Shown piece after piece: positions 7,583-18,442 of a stretch of 50,254 bases of DNA (its first letter is position 1; every line of letters starts with the position of its first letter). The notes under the pieces are model-generated. The model saw nothing but the letters and a program-made list of their open reading frames with translations, made no database searches and was not told the origin of the DNA. Where the stretch lies: assembly GCA_028284485.1 (NCBI GenBank), contig JANQRQ010000031.1:1-50254 (forward strand). The letters are read 5' to 3'. Both the position numbers and the translations under genes were made by a program. The stretch is from Planctomycetaceae bacterium (GTDB lineage Bacteria > Planctomycetota > Planctomycetia > Planctomycetales > Planctomycetaceae).

Positions 7583-8932
7583 ATGCTGGATGTGCTCACC
7601 GGTAAAACGTACCGCAACTGCGATGGCCTCTCGCGACGAGACATGCTCCGGATCGGAGTCCTGGGTGCCGGTGGTGTCACTCTGGCTGACACTTTGCGTT
7701 CCCACTCTGACGCCGTCGAAGGGGGCATCCCTACGAATAACCGGGCGGTCATCTGCTTTTGGCTCGACGGCGGCCCGACGCATCTGGATACATTCGATCC
7801 CAAACCGGATGCTCCGTCCGAGTATCGCGGGCCGATGTCGTCGATCACGACTTCGATCCCCGGCGTGCATTTGAGCGAAACATTTCCGCGAACTGCGGCG
7901 CTGATGCATCGATTAAACGTGGTTCGGTCGGTCCACCACAACAACGGAGACCATTTCGCCGCCGCTCACTGGGTCTGGACCGGGTACAAAGGCAGTACCG
8001 CTGCCAATCGCGATCCGATGTATCCCAGCATGGGCGCGGTCACGTCACGGCAACACGGTCCGAACCGTCCGGGGATGCCGTCCTTCGTAGCTGTTCCGCG
8101 TGCATCGACAATCGGCATTCGCCCCGGTTACCAAAGCGGAACGTTTTTGGGGATCGCGCACAATCCGTTTGATGCGGGAGGCGATCCAAATTCGCGAAAC
8201 TATAAAGTCCCCAACCTGCATCTACCCGGTGGTGTCGACGCGCAACGCATCGACCAACGGCAGGGCTTGCTGCAAAGCCTCGACCGAATTCGTCGCGATG
8301 CCGACGCCAAAGGGATCATGGATGGGCTCGACCGATTCAACCAACAAGCCTTTGACATGATCACCGGCGAGGACGCCAAGAAAGCCTTCGACATTACTGG
8401 CGAAAAAGAGAACCTTCGCGACCGCTACGGTCGAAACACTGTCGGACAAAGTGCGTTATTGGCGCGGCGACTCGTCGAAGCCGGCGTGGCATTCGTTACC
8501 GTGCATTCGAGTGGCTGGGACAACCATAGCAACATTGAGAACGCCATGCGCAAGAATCACGGCCCGCGCATGGACAATGCCATCGCCTCGCTCGTCGAAG
8601 ATTTGACCGATCGCGGTATGTATGACGATGTATTGATCTTGGTGATGGGAGAGTTCGGACGAACACCACGCGTCAACGGAAACGCGGGGCGTGACCATTG
8701 GGGCAACGTGATGTCGGTCATGCTTGGTGGCGGAGGCCTGAAAGGGGGGCAAATCGTTGGCGCCAGCGACGACAAGGGAACGGCTCCGATCAGCTACCCT
8801 GTTCGGCCGGCCCATATCCTGCATACGGTCTATAAGCAGTTGGGAATCGATGCATCCCAGTCGCACATGAATCAAGCGGGGCGCCCAATCCCCATTCTTG
8901 GAGAGGGCGAACCGATCGCCGACCTCGTGTAA
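7583..8932 (+). CDS. Tat-exported DUF1501 (sulfatase-fold) protein
   Basis: 449 residues from the ATG at 7583, chosen for GGAG 9 bases upstream and because it puts a twin-arginine signal at the N-terminus: SRRDMLRIG at about residues 17-25 followed by a hydrophobic stretch. The frame is open to 7487 without adding recognisable sequence. The body matches DUF1501 proteins of planctomycetes: FWLDGGPTHLDTFDPKP near residue 55, then HHNNGDHFAAAHWVWTG, and near the C-terminus MGEFGRTPRVN and GRDHWG, alkaline-phosphatase/sulfatase-superfamily elements. These proteins are usually paired with a PSCyt1/DUF1553 protein; no such partner is adjacent here. Function unproven; probable periplasmic protein. 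Confidence 0.9.
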   Translation: MLDVLTGKTYRNCDGLSRRDMLRIGVLGAGGVTLADTLRSHSDAVEGGIPTNNRAVICFWLDGGPTHLDTFDPKPDAPSEYRGPMSSITTSIPGVHLSETFPRTAALMHRLNVVRSVHHNNGDHFAAAHWVWTGYKGSTAANRDPMYPSMGAVTSRQHGPNRPGMPSFVAVPRASTIGIRPGYQSGTFLGIAHNPFDAGGDPNSRNYKVPNLHLPGGVDAQRIDQRQGLLQSLDRIRRDADAKGIMDGLDRFNQQAFDMITGEDAKKAFDITGEKENLRDRYGRNTVGQSALLARRLVEAGVAFVTVHSSGWDNHSNIENAMRKNHGPRMDNAIASLVEDLTDRGMYDDVLILVMGEFGRTPRVNGNAGRDHWGNVMSVMLGGGGLKGGQIVGASDDKGTAPISYPVRPAHILHTVYKQLGIDASQSHMNQAGRPIPILGEGEPIADLV

Positions 8933-8975
8933 ACAATTGGCCCGCAGATCCGATTAAGCCATTTCAAGACGCACT

Positions 8976-9710
8976 TCAAAAGTCGATTTCAAGTAGGTCT
9001 TCGGCGACATCGGTGTTCGGAAAAATTGAACGGGCGTGCTCAAGCCCGATCGGGTCATCGGATGCATCCTCGGGATCGATGTGCACCAAAATTAGTCGGC
9101 CTACTTCGGCGTCGCGTGCCAACTCGACGACTGGTGTCGTGTGACTGTGGCCCGTCGTTTCAGACCATTCGGCCATTCGATCGGGAAAATTGCATTCGTG
9201 AATCAGCAAATCGACACCGGCAACAAAACTTGCGTACGTTCCGTCCGCGATCGTATCGGTAATGTAGGCCATCGACCGGTCGGGCCAATCGACACGAAAA
9301 CCGCGCGAACCCCCGGGATGGTTCAGATCGATGTGGGTTAAAATGCCGTTTTGCGAAACATTCGTCTCCGATGTGATCGACTCGAATTCATAGTCGGGAA
9401 CAACGGGAAACAATCCTGTCGAGAAAAGGTGTTGCTGGACTGCCGACAGTGTTTTTTGATCGGCAATCACGCGTACGCGTTCAAGTAACCCGTTTGCCAT
9501 GGGGACCAAGAGGTAGGTCAAGCCAACGACATGATCGAGATGCGAATGGCTGAGAAAAATCTGCAAATCGCGGCTCTCGAGACAGTCCGCGATGCGAAAC
9601 AGGCTCGTTCCGGCATCGAAGACGACGCCGACCTCGGGCAACAGAATACTAAGCGTATGGCGTCGCTCGTTGGGGTGATATCCGCCCGTTCCCAGAAATA
9701 CGACGCGCAT
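8976..9710 (-). CDS. MBL-fold metal-dependent hydrolase (RNase Z-like)
   Basis: 244 residues. FLGTGG at residues 5-10 and the metal-binding HSHLDH at 55-60 are typical of the metallo-beta-lactamase fold. Further ligands are likely in LNHPGG, ITDT, LIHE and the late GHSHTT and LVHIDPE segments, an order resembling RNase Z/arylsulfatase-type phosphodiesterases. The substrate (tRNA 3' trailer, cyclic nucleotide or other phosphodiester) cannot be fixed. Last gene of the minus-strand run with gnd, 75 bases downstream of it; probably cotranscribed but possibly unrelated in function. Confidence 0.8.
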   Translation of the reverse strand: MRVVFLGTGGYHPNERRHTLSILLPEVGVVFDAGTSLFRIADCLESRDLQIFLSHSHLDHVVGLTYLLVPMANGLLERVRVIADQKTLSAVQQHLFSTGLFPVVPDYEFESITSETNVSQNGILTHIDLNHPGGSRGFRVDWPDRSMAYITDTIADGTYASFVAGVDLLIHECNFPDRMAEWSETTGHSHTTPVVELARDAEVGRLILVHIDPEDASDDPIGLEHARSIFPNTDVAEDLLEIDF

Positions 9711-9785
9711 CGATGGTCACCCTGTCATCTTCACATCAATCGGCTCGAAGGCCAATGATCTGTTGAAGATGCCCGATGAGTGCAA

Positions 9786-11213
<1,428 letters not shown>

Positions 11214-11233
11214 CAGTTTTTCTCTTATTTCGT

Positions 11234-12112
11234 TTATTTCCAGGGAGGTGTGTCCGGCAGGTACTGATCGAACTCTTCGATTAGCTTTTGCTCGTAGTCC
11301 CCGGCATAGCTGCCACTGAGGAATCTATCACACGCCTCGTTGTAAAATCGTTCCCAACTCGCCTCTTCCGCACCAGGATTGATCGGATAGAACAACGCCC
11401 CGATCGCTTTCGCGGCATTCATGTCTCCGGGCGCATCGCCGATCATCAGCACATGGTCCTTGCCATAGCCATGTTCGGCCGATTGCCCGAGCGTTTCCTT
11501 CTTGCTGCCTGCTTCTTGACCGCAAATCGCGGCAATGTATTTGGAAATGTCGTGCTCGTCCCATTCGGACTGAAGGGCTGCATTGGGGGTCGCGGAGCAG
11601 ACGATCATCTCCGCTTGCGAGCTGAGCTTGTCCAAACTTTCCCGCACAAAAGGAAATGGAGGAACGTGGTGAACCATATCGGCAATCATGTCGTTCACCG
11701 CGGTCGACCACTCCAGCGCGAGTTTCAAATCGGCATCGTCGGAATTGGCGACTTCGACTTCTAAAGCAGGATTGCCCAATTTGGTTTCCCGGCTGATCCA
11801 ATCGCGGACACTTTGCAGCTGAGGGACGGTTGCCTGTCGAGCACTGACCTCCGGACGCTCCATCAGCAAATCCATGGTCATCGTCAATGCCGGGAACCGG
11901 TTAATTCCGCGCCACTTGGAATAAAGGTTTACGAACTCGGCCGCTTCGCGGCCGTACTTGGAAACCGGTTGCAGCCCAAAGTACTTAATGGTGTTGGGAA
12001 TGAAACACTCTTTGTGTTTGATTTCCATCGTATCAAAAGCGCAACCGTCCGAATCGATCCCCACCAGGAAATCGTGTTTCTTTTCAAAGTTGTCCAAAGG
12101 ATGAGCCGCCAC
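11234..12112 (-). CDS. HAD-superfamily hydrolase of a sugar-phosphate operon
   Basis: 292 residues from a GTG at 12112 with GGAGAG about 8 bases upstream. HAD motifs: IDSDGCAFD (residues 19-27, nucleophile Asp20 and acid Asp22), VCSATPN as motif II, the Lys in GSKKETL as motif III, and MIGDAPGDMNAA with the acidic pair as motif IV. All key residues are present, so phosphatase-type activity is likely. The cap region between about 30 and 150 is large and unfamiliar. Wedged between PFP (69 bases upstream) and gnd (20 bases downstream), it probably acts on a sugar phosphate or repairs a by-product; the substrate is not deducible. Confidence 0.75.
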   Translation of the reverse strand: MAAHPLDNFEKKHDFLVGIDSDGCAFDTMEIKHKECFIPNTIKYFGLQPVSKYGREAAEFVNLYSKWRGINRFPALTMTMDLLMERPEVSARQATVPQLQSVRDWISRETKLGNPALEVEVANSDDADLKLALEWSTAVNDMIADMVHHVPPFPFVRESLDKLSSQAEMIVCSATPNAALQSEWDEHDISKYIAAICGQEAGSKKETLGQSAEHGYGKDHVLMIGDAPGDMNAAKAIGALFYPINPGAEEASWERFYNEACDRFLSGSYAGDYEQKLIEEFDQYLPDTPPWK

Positions 12113-12181
12113 TTTAAATCTCTCCAGATCTCTCGCTTTGCGTTATTCTTTTAAGGCCGTTTTGAACTGCCACGAGTTTCA

Positions 12182-13471
12182 TTATTGCCGGTCGGTTTGA
12201 GGGATATATTTGTCAAGCTTTTGATCGGCAAAAAGCGGCTTCATTTGAGCCAAACGTAAGCGACCGCCGATCATAGGTACGCTGACCCAATCGCTGCCGA
12301 TTAGCGGCTTTGCGTAGCGGACGAAATCGTCGGTCACATCGGTGCCTGTATCGCTGATCCAGTTTTCAGGAAACGTCCGTTCGCTGTTGGCCACCGCATC
12401 CAACGGGACCTTGTCATAATAAACACCGTAAATGCTACCGGGAGATCGTAAGATTGTGGCCATGTATCCGCTTTGACCATCAGCCGCAAGTTGTGCGGCC
12501 TTTCGTCCCACGTGGTAGGCTTCGTCGAGATCGACCGTCGATGCAAAGATCATATTATGGCGCTGGTCGGTCCCCGGCACGTTGGCCCGGGCCGCCCCTT
12601 TAACGGCTAGACCCCGGCTATTCAACTCGTTAATGACCATTTGCGCTACAGTGATCTGGCTCGAGCTGAATTGGGTATGCCCAAACGAATCCTTGGATTC
12701 ACCGAGATCGCCAAGCTTAAGCCCCTCGCTGACGACGACCAAACAACGTCCGTCGCGCTTCAATTGATCGTTGACATTATCCGCAAGCTGCTCGATCGAG
12801 ACTTCACGTTCGGCGAGATAGATTTGCAAAGGTAACTCGCGGTCGGGATCAGCCAATCTCGCAGCCGCGGGAATGTAACCGATACGCCGTCCCATGGCCT
12901 GCATGACCAACACGGGGTCGGCGGGGCAACTCCCCTGGTTCTCTTCGTTGGCGAATTGCACATTGTGCGCCCAGTACCGAGCTGTGCTGCCATAACCGGG
13001 TGTGTGATCGATGAGCTTATACTCGTTATCTCCAACATCGTTGTCGATCGTTTTGGGAACTCCGACAGCAACCAAATCGAGTCCGCGTTTTTGCGCGAGT
13101 TGTGCGACCTTGTTGGCGGTGTCCATCGAATCGTTTCCGCCGATGTAACAAAAGTATCGCACGTTGTGAGCTTGCAACACCTGGATCACACGTTCGAAAT
13201 CTTCGGTTTGATGCTCCCGAAGTTTGTAGCGACAAGTCCCAATCGAACCGGCTGCAGGCGTCGTGCGCAACAGTGAAATTTCCTGCGGGTCCTGAGCGGA
13301 CAGATCTAGCAGTTCTTCCTTCAGGACCCCTTCAATGCCGTGCCATCCCGCATAAACTGTGTCGATTTCCGACAACTCGGATGCGGCTTCGACAAGGCCG
13401 CGTAGGCTATTGTTAATAACGGGCGAAGGTCCACCAGATTGGGCCACGACCAGATTTCTTGGGCTACCCAC
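12182..13471 (-). CDS. pfp: Phosphofructokinase, probably pyrophosphate-dependent
   Basis: 429 residues from a GTG at 13471 preceded by AAGGGG at a 6-base spacing. PFK fold: AQSGGPSPVINNSL (10-23), GGNDSM (111-116) and PKTIDND (139-145). ATP enzymes carry PGTIDND; the Lys in its place is the known mark of PPi-type enzymes, which interconvert fructose 6-phosphate and fructose 1,6-bisphosphate using PPi. The second position read as Asp in many PPi enzymes (GGDD) is Asn here, so phosphoryl-donor specificity should be treated as likely, not proven. First gene of the run with the HAD hydrolase and gnd. Reversible PPi use would serve both glycolysis and gluconeogenesis. Confidence 0.88.
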   Translation of the reverse strand: MGSPRNLVVAQSGGPSPVINNSLRGLVEAASELSEIDTVYAGWHGIEGVLKEELLDLSAQDPQEISLLRTTPAAGSIGTCRYKLREHQTEDFERVIQVLQAHNVRYFCYIGGNDSMDTANKVAQLAQKRGLDLVAVGVPKTIDNDVGDNEYKLIDHTPGYGSTARYWAHNVQFANEENQGSCPADPVLVMQAMGRRIGYIPAAARLADPDRELPLQIYLAEREVSIEQLADNVNDQLKRDGRCLVVVSEGLKLGDLGESKDSFGHTQFSSSQITVAQMVINELNSRGLAVKGAARANVPGTDQRHNMIFASTVDLDEAYHVGRKAAQLAADGQSGYMATILRSPGSIYGVYYDKVPLDAVANSERTFPENWISDTGTDVTDDFVRYAKPLIGSDWVSVPMIGGRLRLAQMKPLFADQKLDKYIPQTDRQ

Positions 13472-13975
13472 GATTTCCCCTTAACTGATTCGATTCTGAT
13501 TCTCATGAGGAGGCTCCGGAGTCCTTCCCGTCAGGCCCTCTCGATTCCCCGAAACGCCGGACCTTGTTTCCAATGGATAACTGGGCCGATCACGTCACAG
13601 CGACGCACGTTCAGCGCTTCTGAGCGTTGTTATGACCTAGGTGTGACGTCTCCAAACGCGTCTCACCCGACAATTTAGGTCAGCCTGGACCACGATCCTC
13701 AAACGACCGGTCCACTAGAAGCAGTTTCAATACCCTCGCATTCCTCACACAGACTCAGAGAATGGAGCTGCGAAAACGGTGCTGAAACCAGTCCTAGAGC
13801 GAGCGGCACGATTCTACTCAAATCGCCCGGACAATTCAAAACATCGGGCGGCCGGCCATCTCCGATGTCCACTCAGGCCTCGAATCGAATATGCGGATTA
13901 TTAACTGGCCCTGAACACGACACCGTTTTTGGAACGTATCCCCTGGATATTCCTGCGATTCCGCCGATTGTCCTG
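13472..13975. other. Intergenic region upstream of the pfp operon
   Basis: About 500 bases between pfp and the secretin-like gene, both on the minus strand. It must contain the pfp promoter. I found no coding frame or known RNA. A GGCCGGCC palindrome lies near 13850. Confidence 0.35.
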
Positions 13976-13992
13976 CACGGGTGACGCCCGTG
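13976..13992 (-). terminator. Hairpin directly after the secretin-like gene
   Basis: CACGGG (13976-13981) pairs perfectly with CCCGTG (13987-13992) around TGACG. It begins 3 bases beyond the stop codon at 13996-13998. There is no T-run, so it is a terminator candidate of the U-less kind at best. Confidence 0.35.
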
Positions 13993-13995
13993 ATA

Positions 13996-15159
13996 TTAAC
14001 GCGGCCTCAATTGGACCGTGATTCCGTCGATTTTGACATCAAGCCCCAGCGGACCGAACACCTGTGAGAAAAACTCTTCCGCGGAGACTTTTTCTGCATT
14101 CATATCGATTCGGTGCTCAAAACTGATGCCGGCCATCGACAACTCGGCCGGATCATATTGGAACACAATGCCGGTTGCGCGCAGTTTGTCCATCAATGAG
14201 GAAATCGGTGCATTCTGGAAACGGAAGGTAAATTCTCTGCGGCTTAGAGGAACCGGCGGCTTTGCGGTGCGTCGGTCCGCCGGTGGCAAGGTACGCGTGC
14301 CCCTCATCAAGTCCACGAGTTCATGTTCTTCGATGGTTCCCCGTACGATAATTCCGGAATCGACCGCCTCTGCACGAAGGTGTGGGATGCGTGCCCGCCA
14401 CGTTTGGAGAACCGTGCTTGAAGGAACGGACTCAACGGGATACGCCCTTTCGATGTAAACCTCCGAAGGAATGGGAACGATTCTGAACCCAGACATGTCC
14501 TTATTCCATGCGAATGTTGAATTGAACTGAATCAAAACCAGTGACAGCGCTTGAAAGGCGTTGACGCCTGGCAATTCGCATTCGGCCCACAGGTCGTGCG
14601 GGATCTGCTCGTCGTTTTCGATGTCGAGCGCATATTTCGCAGCCGTCGATTTGAGAATCTCGACCGGTCGCGCTAAGTCCTGCCATCGCACGGCACGAAA
14701 TCTTGCCAAGTCAAAGTATCGACGATTCTGCAATTGCGTACCGGCTTGCAATGCTGCACGGTCGACCAACTCCACCAACGTGCGGAGCAGCCGTACGCTG
14801 TCCGCTGGGCCGACATAAACGACGTTGCCAACGACGGTCGTCTGTGCTCCGGCACGTTCAGCAATCGCCCGAACGGAATGCCAAAGCGAGTCACCGTTGA
14901 CTTCAACCGCCAATTCCTGCGTCGGATCAATGCGTCGATCGAGCAGAATGGCAATTCGGTAGTTTTGGGTGACACGGGAGAAGATTTCGCGTACCGAAAC
15001 ATGATTCCAGGACGCCGAAATCGGCTGCCTCAATTGTTCCGCGAATCGCTGTCCCGTCCACAAACCCTGATTGCCGGTGTCGGCGCATAGCAGCGCCGGA
15101 GCAAGTACAACGAATGCAGCTGTTATGAATCTCGAAAGAAACGGCATCGGCAATGGCAT
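13996..15159 (-). CDS. Secretin/STN-domain-like periplasmic protein
   Basis: About 387 residues from the ATG at 15159, which places a signal peptide at residues 1-26 (core ITAAFVVLAPALLC). The frame is open to 15267, but those extra residues spoil the signal sequence. The C-terminal 80 residues (FRFQNAPISSLMDKLRATG and on to GLDVKIDGITVQLRP) have the beta-alpha-beta pattern of STN/secretin N domains, and an earlier segment (VSVREIFSRVTQNYRIAILLDRRIDP) looks like a second copy. No secretin pore domain or TonB plug is present. It may be a lone periplasmic adaptor of a secretion or uptake system; the partner is not in this window. Diverges from the Hsp70-like gene. Confidence 0.6.
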   Translation of the reverse strand: MPLPMPFLSRFITAAFVVLAPALLCADTGNQGLWTGQRFAEQLRQPISASWNHVSVREIFSRVTQNYRIAILLDRRIDPTQELAVEVNGDSLWHSVRAIAERAGAQTTVVGNVVYVGPADSVRLLRTLVELVDRAALQAGTQLQNRRYFDLARFRAVRWQDLARPVEILKSTAAKYALDIENDEQIPHDLWAECELPGVNAFQALSLVLIQFNSTFAWNKDMSGFRIVPIPSEVYIERAYPVESVPSSTVLQTWRARIPHLRAEAVDSGIIVRGTIEEHELVDLMRGTRTLPPADRRTAKPPVPLSRREFTFRFQNAPISSLMDKLRATGIVFQYDPAELSMAGISFEHRIDMNAEKVSAEEFFSQVFGPLGLDVKIDGITVQLRPR

Positions 15160-15367
15160 TTCGCCCCAAAATTGCTGCGTTGAACAGTCGCATTTCTTGC
15201 CAAGTCGCCGGCATCTCGAATCCCCTCTCGACGGGATGACTGCATCAACGGTGGCAATTTTCGACAAGGTATTTCGTTAGCTGCTGTAGTGTACGCCTGA
15301 TTTCGATGCTAACATGAAGGATAGCTGTTTTCCACGTCGATTTGGCATCGCTTCATAGACACATCTC

Positions 15368-17233
15368 ATGCAGCAATCTCACGCCGTTGGTATCGATTTA
15401 GGAACCACGTATTCCTGCGTGGCCTATCTCAATGAACATGGCGAACCGGTCACAATAGCCAACCAAGAAGGAGAGCTGGCAACTCCCTCGGTTGTGCTTT
15501 TTGATGGAGATGAGACGGTTATTGGAACCGAGGCACTGCGCAACGCGATCCTAAAGCCCGATTGCGTCGTGCAAAACTCCAAGCGTCTGATGGGTCAACT
15601 CAACCACGGTTGGACGATTGAAGGTCGTCAGTATTCACCAGTGGATATCGCGGCTTTGATTCTCCATAAGCTCTTAGATGCCGCACGCCAAAAAATTGGA
15701 CCCGTTGATCGAGCCACGATCACAGTTCCGGCGCAGTTCAGTGATATTCAAAGGGAAGCGACGATCGAAGCCGGGTTGAAAGCCGGCCTCAAACGAGTCG
15801 ACATTATCAACGAGCCGGTGGCAGCAGCCCTGTGCTATGTATTGGGGAAAGAAGGTCTGTGGTTTACAGAACTGGCTGAGGCGCAACGCATTCTCGTGTA
15901 CGACCTGGGTGGTGGAACGTTCGACCTGTCACTCGTCGAATACACTCGAAACAATGTCGCTGTGCTTGCCAGTGGCGGAGAATTGAAACTCGGTGGGATC
16001 GACTGGAATGCGGCATTGCAAAATGCCATTAGCAAGCAGTTCGATGACGAATTTGGGAGCGATCCGCGCACCGATCCGGAAAGTCTTCAGCTGTTAACGA
16101 CGGAAGTCGAAAACACGAAACGCGGCCTGACGGTGCGACCACGCGCCGCGCTGATGTGCCAGCATGCGGGGCACCGGAAAGCTTATCAGATCGAAGAGGA
16201 ACAATTCCGCAAGCTGACGTCTCATCTCGTCGATAAAACGGCGGACATTACGAAAGAGCTGCTGAAAAACAACAAGATGGGATGGGCACACGTCGATGTC
16301 ATTTTGACCACCGGTGGCGCGTCGCGAATGCCGATGATTCGCGAAAAACTGTCTGAGCTTGGCGGGCGAACATTAAATACCTCCCTTTCGCCGGACCAAT
16401 CAATTGCCCATGGGGCCACCTACTATGCCGGCATGTTGTTGACGAATAGTGAGTTCGCCAAATCGATCCTTAGTCAGCAAGCGGCGGAACGGCTTTCGAA
16501 GTTTCATCAAACAAGTGTCAGTGCCCGCGCGCTGGGAATATTGGTTCGAGATACGAAACAGTCGGGGCGCGTGCCTCACTATCTCATACCAGCAAACACG
16601 GCATTGCCGGCCTGTGTTCAGCAGCGGTTTGGAACGGTCATTAAGAATCAACGGCGCGTGCGTCTGCAAATCATTGAAAGCGGCACGTCGAAAGAAGACC
16701 CGTACGTGCGCCTGGGTGAGTGTGTCGTCCACGATCTCCCGCCGGACCTACCGGAGGAATCGGCGATCGTTGTGACCATTCGATACGATGCTGAAGCAAG
16801 AGTTCATGTTTCGGCCATCGATCAAACAAGTGGCGTGAACGCGACGGCCGAGATCATCCGTGAAGAGAGTGTCAGCCATCAGCCGGATCCTAGTGAAGAA
16901 GTCATCATTACCGGCAAAGCTCAACCACAGAAACAGTCGGCCCAACCGACGAAGCGAAAACCGCCTCGCAAAAAGCCATCAGCCGTTCAATTGCCCAACG
17001 ATGACGAAATCATCGAATTGACAGACAACGATGTCGTTGACATTCCTGCAGCGGCTTCGAAAAAGCCTCAAAAGGCAAAACGCAAAACGGCTCCTGTGAA
17101 GAATCGGGCCAAGCCCAAAGCGCGCCCCGTCCCGAGCCCTCAGCGGAAGAAAAAGCAACCACCGCAACGCAAAAAGAAAGATTCGTCAGTACAAGACTCG
17201 GGCGAAGACGAATTCTGGCAGCTTGTCGATTAG
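15368..17233 (+). CDS. Hsp70/DnaK-family protein with a basic C-terminal tail
   Basis: 621 residues. The nucleotide-binding domain is intact: GIDLGTTYSCVAY (8-20), NEPVAAAL near 155, DLGGGTFDLSLVE at 179-191 and TTGGASRMPMI near 314. A substrate-binding-like beta domain follows (about 390-500). In place of the helical lid there is a tail of about 110 residues dominated by Lys, Pro, Arg and Gln, broken by an acidic patch (about 545-565, DDEIIELTDNDVVDI) and ending in an acidic-aromatic GEDEFWQLVD. No GrpE or DnaJ gene is adjacent, so this is not the housekeeping dnaK operon. It is probably an ATPase chaperone of restricted clientele, perhaps nucleic-acid- or membrane-associated through the tail. 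Cytosolic. Confidence 0.88.
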   Translation: MQQSHAVGIDLGTTYSCVAYLNEHGEPVTIANQEGELATPSVVLFDGDETVIGTEALRNAILKPDCVVQNSKRLMGQLNHGWTIEGRQYSPVDIAALILHKLLDAARQKIGPVDRATITVPAQFSDIQREATIEAGLKAGLKRVDIINEPVAAALCYVLGKEGLWFTELAEAQRILVYDLGGGTFDLSLVEYTRNNVAVLASGGELKLGGIDWNAALQNAISKQFDDEFGSDPRTDPESLQLLTTEVENTKRGLTVRPRAALMCQHAGHRKAYQIEEEQFRKLTSHLVDKTADITKELLKNNKMGWAHVDVILTTGGASRMPMIREKLSELGGRTLNTSLSPDQSIAHGATYYAGMLLTNSEFAKSILSQQAAERLSKFHQTSVSARALGILVRDTKQSGRVPHYLIPANTALPACVQQRFGTVIKNQRRVRLQIIESGTSKEDPYVRLGECVVHDLPPDLPEESAIVVTIRYDAEARVHVSAIDQTSGVNATAEIIREESVSHQPDPSEEVIITGKAQPQKQSAQPTKRKPPRKKPSAVQLPNDDEIIELTDNDVVDIPAAASKKPQKAKRKTAPVKNRAKPKARPVPSPQRKKKQPPQRKKKDSSVQDSGEDEFWQLVD

Positions 17234-17280
17234 CTTTCCCTGGCTGGCAGTTTCCGCATCCTTTATTACATCGGGCCGAC

Positions 17281-17316
17281 CCTGGTCACGCAGTCTTGAG
17301 CAAAAGCTCAACCAGG
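17281..17316 (+). promoter_or_regulatory. Stem-loop between the Hsp70-like gene and menC
   Basis: TTGAGC (17296-17301) pairs with GCTCAA (17306-17311) around AAAA; outside it CCTGG (17281-17285) can pair with CCAGG (17312-17316). It ends 16 bases before the menC ATG at 17333 and could reduce read-through or influence menC translation. No T-run follows. Confidence 0.35.
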
Positions 17317-17332
17317 ATTTGAAACCAGTTCT

Positions 17333-18442
17333 ATGAAGATCGACAGCATTGAACTGTTCCACGTGTCGATGCCCCTGATCTCGCCATGGCGAACCGCCTA
17401 TGGCGAGGACAGCGCGATTGATTCCGTCCTGTGTCGAATGAGTAGTGGCTCATGTGATGGATGGGGGGAAAGTTCGCCGCTAGCAGCTCCTTGTTACAGT
17501 CCGGAGTGGGCGGGGGGTATCTTTGCGGTCGCGCGCGACTGGTTGGCCCCACAATTGATCAACAGACAGATCGAGTCGGGCGAGGAACTGCTACAACGGC
17601 TGAGTCTGTTTAAAGGGAACCCATTCGCCAAGGCTGTACTTGATACTGCCTGGTGGAGTTTGAAGAGCCGCGTCGATGGCGTTCCGCTTCACAAACTATT
17701 GGGAGCAAGCCGAACTCAAGTTCCTGTCGGTGCAGACTTCGGCGTGATGGACAGCGCAGATGAGTTGCTCGACGATATCGATCGAGCCGTGAACGATGGT
17801 TTTGCACGCATCAAGCTCAAGTACCGACCGGGGTGGGACATTCCCATCCTCGAGGCCGTCAGGCAACGGCATCCTCAGGTGACAATCCATATCGATTGCA
17901 ACAGTGGGTATCGATTGTCGGACATCGAAATGTTTCGCGAACTCGATCGTTTCGAACTGGCGATGATTGAACAGCCGCTTCAACATGACGATTTGGTCGA
18001 CCACTCGACGCTGCAGCAACAGATCAAAACCCCGATTTGCCTCGACGAGAGTATTGTCCATGCGGGGCACGCCCGACAGGCCATCGCACTCGGGAGCTGC
18101 CGATTTGTCAACATCAAGCCAGGACGCGTGGGCGGATTGACAAACGCGGTACTGATTCATGATCTGTGCCGCGACGCCGGCATTCCGTGTTGGGTCGGCG
18201 GGATGTTGGAAAGTGCAACAGGCGCTGCGCTATGCACGTCGCTGGCGATGCTCGATAACTTCACCTATCCGGCGGACATTTTTCCCAGTCGTCGGTTCTA
18301 CCAGGAAGATCTCTCCGATCCACCGCTCGAACTCGTTAATTCGGAGGCAGGTCAGCCATCCATTCAAGCCATGACCGAACTGCCGCAGCCAGTTCCCTCG
18401 CGACTCGAAAAATGCACCGTACAGCGTGCTGTCGTGCAATAA
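17333..18442 (+). CDS. menC: o-Succinylbenzoate synthase
   Basis: 369 residues, enolase superfamily, muconate-lactonizing subgroup. It dehydrates SHCHC to o-succinylbenzoate in menaquinone synthesis. The catalytic lysines of the KxK motif are at 161 and 163 (IKLK), the metal ligands Asp188 (HIDCN), Glu213 (MIEQPL) and Asp238 (CLDES), and the opposing base Lys262 (NIKPGRVGG), all present. The capping domain is residues 1-125, with WGESSPLAAPCYSPEW near 46-60. The GGMLESATG segment is typical of MenC/N-acylamino acid racemase proteins, so racemase side activity is possible. No other men gene is adjacent. Confidence 0.9.
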   Translation: MKIDSIELFHVSMPLISPWRTAYGEDSAIDSVLCRMSSGSCDGWGESSPLAAPCYSPEWAGGIFAVARDWLAPQLINRQIESGEELLQRLSLFKGNPFAKAVLDTAWWSLKSRVDGVPLHKLLGASRTQVPVGADFGVMDSADELLDDIDRAVNDGFARIKLKYRPGWDIPILEAVRQRHPQVTIHIDCNSGYRLSDIEMFRELDRFELAMIEQPLQHDDLVDHSTLQQQIKTPICLDESIVHAGHARQAIALGSCRFVNIKPGRVGGLTNAVLIHDLCRDAGIPCWVGGMLESATGAALCTSLAMLDNFTYPADIFPSRRFYQEDLSDPPLELVNSEAGQPSIQAMTELPQPVPSRLEKCTVQRAVVQ

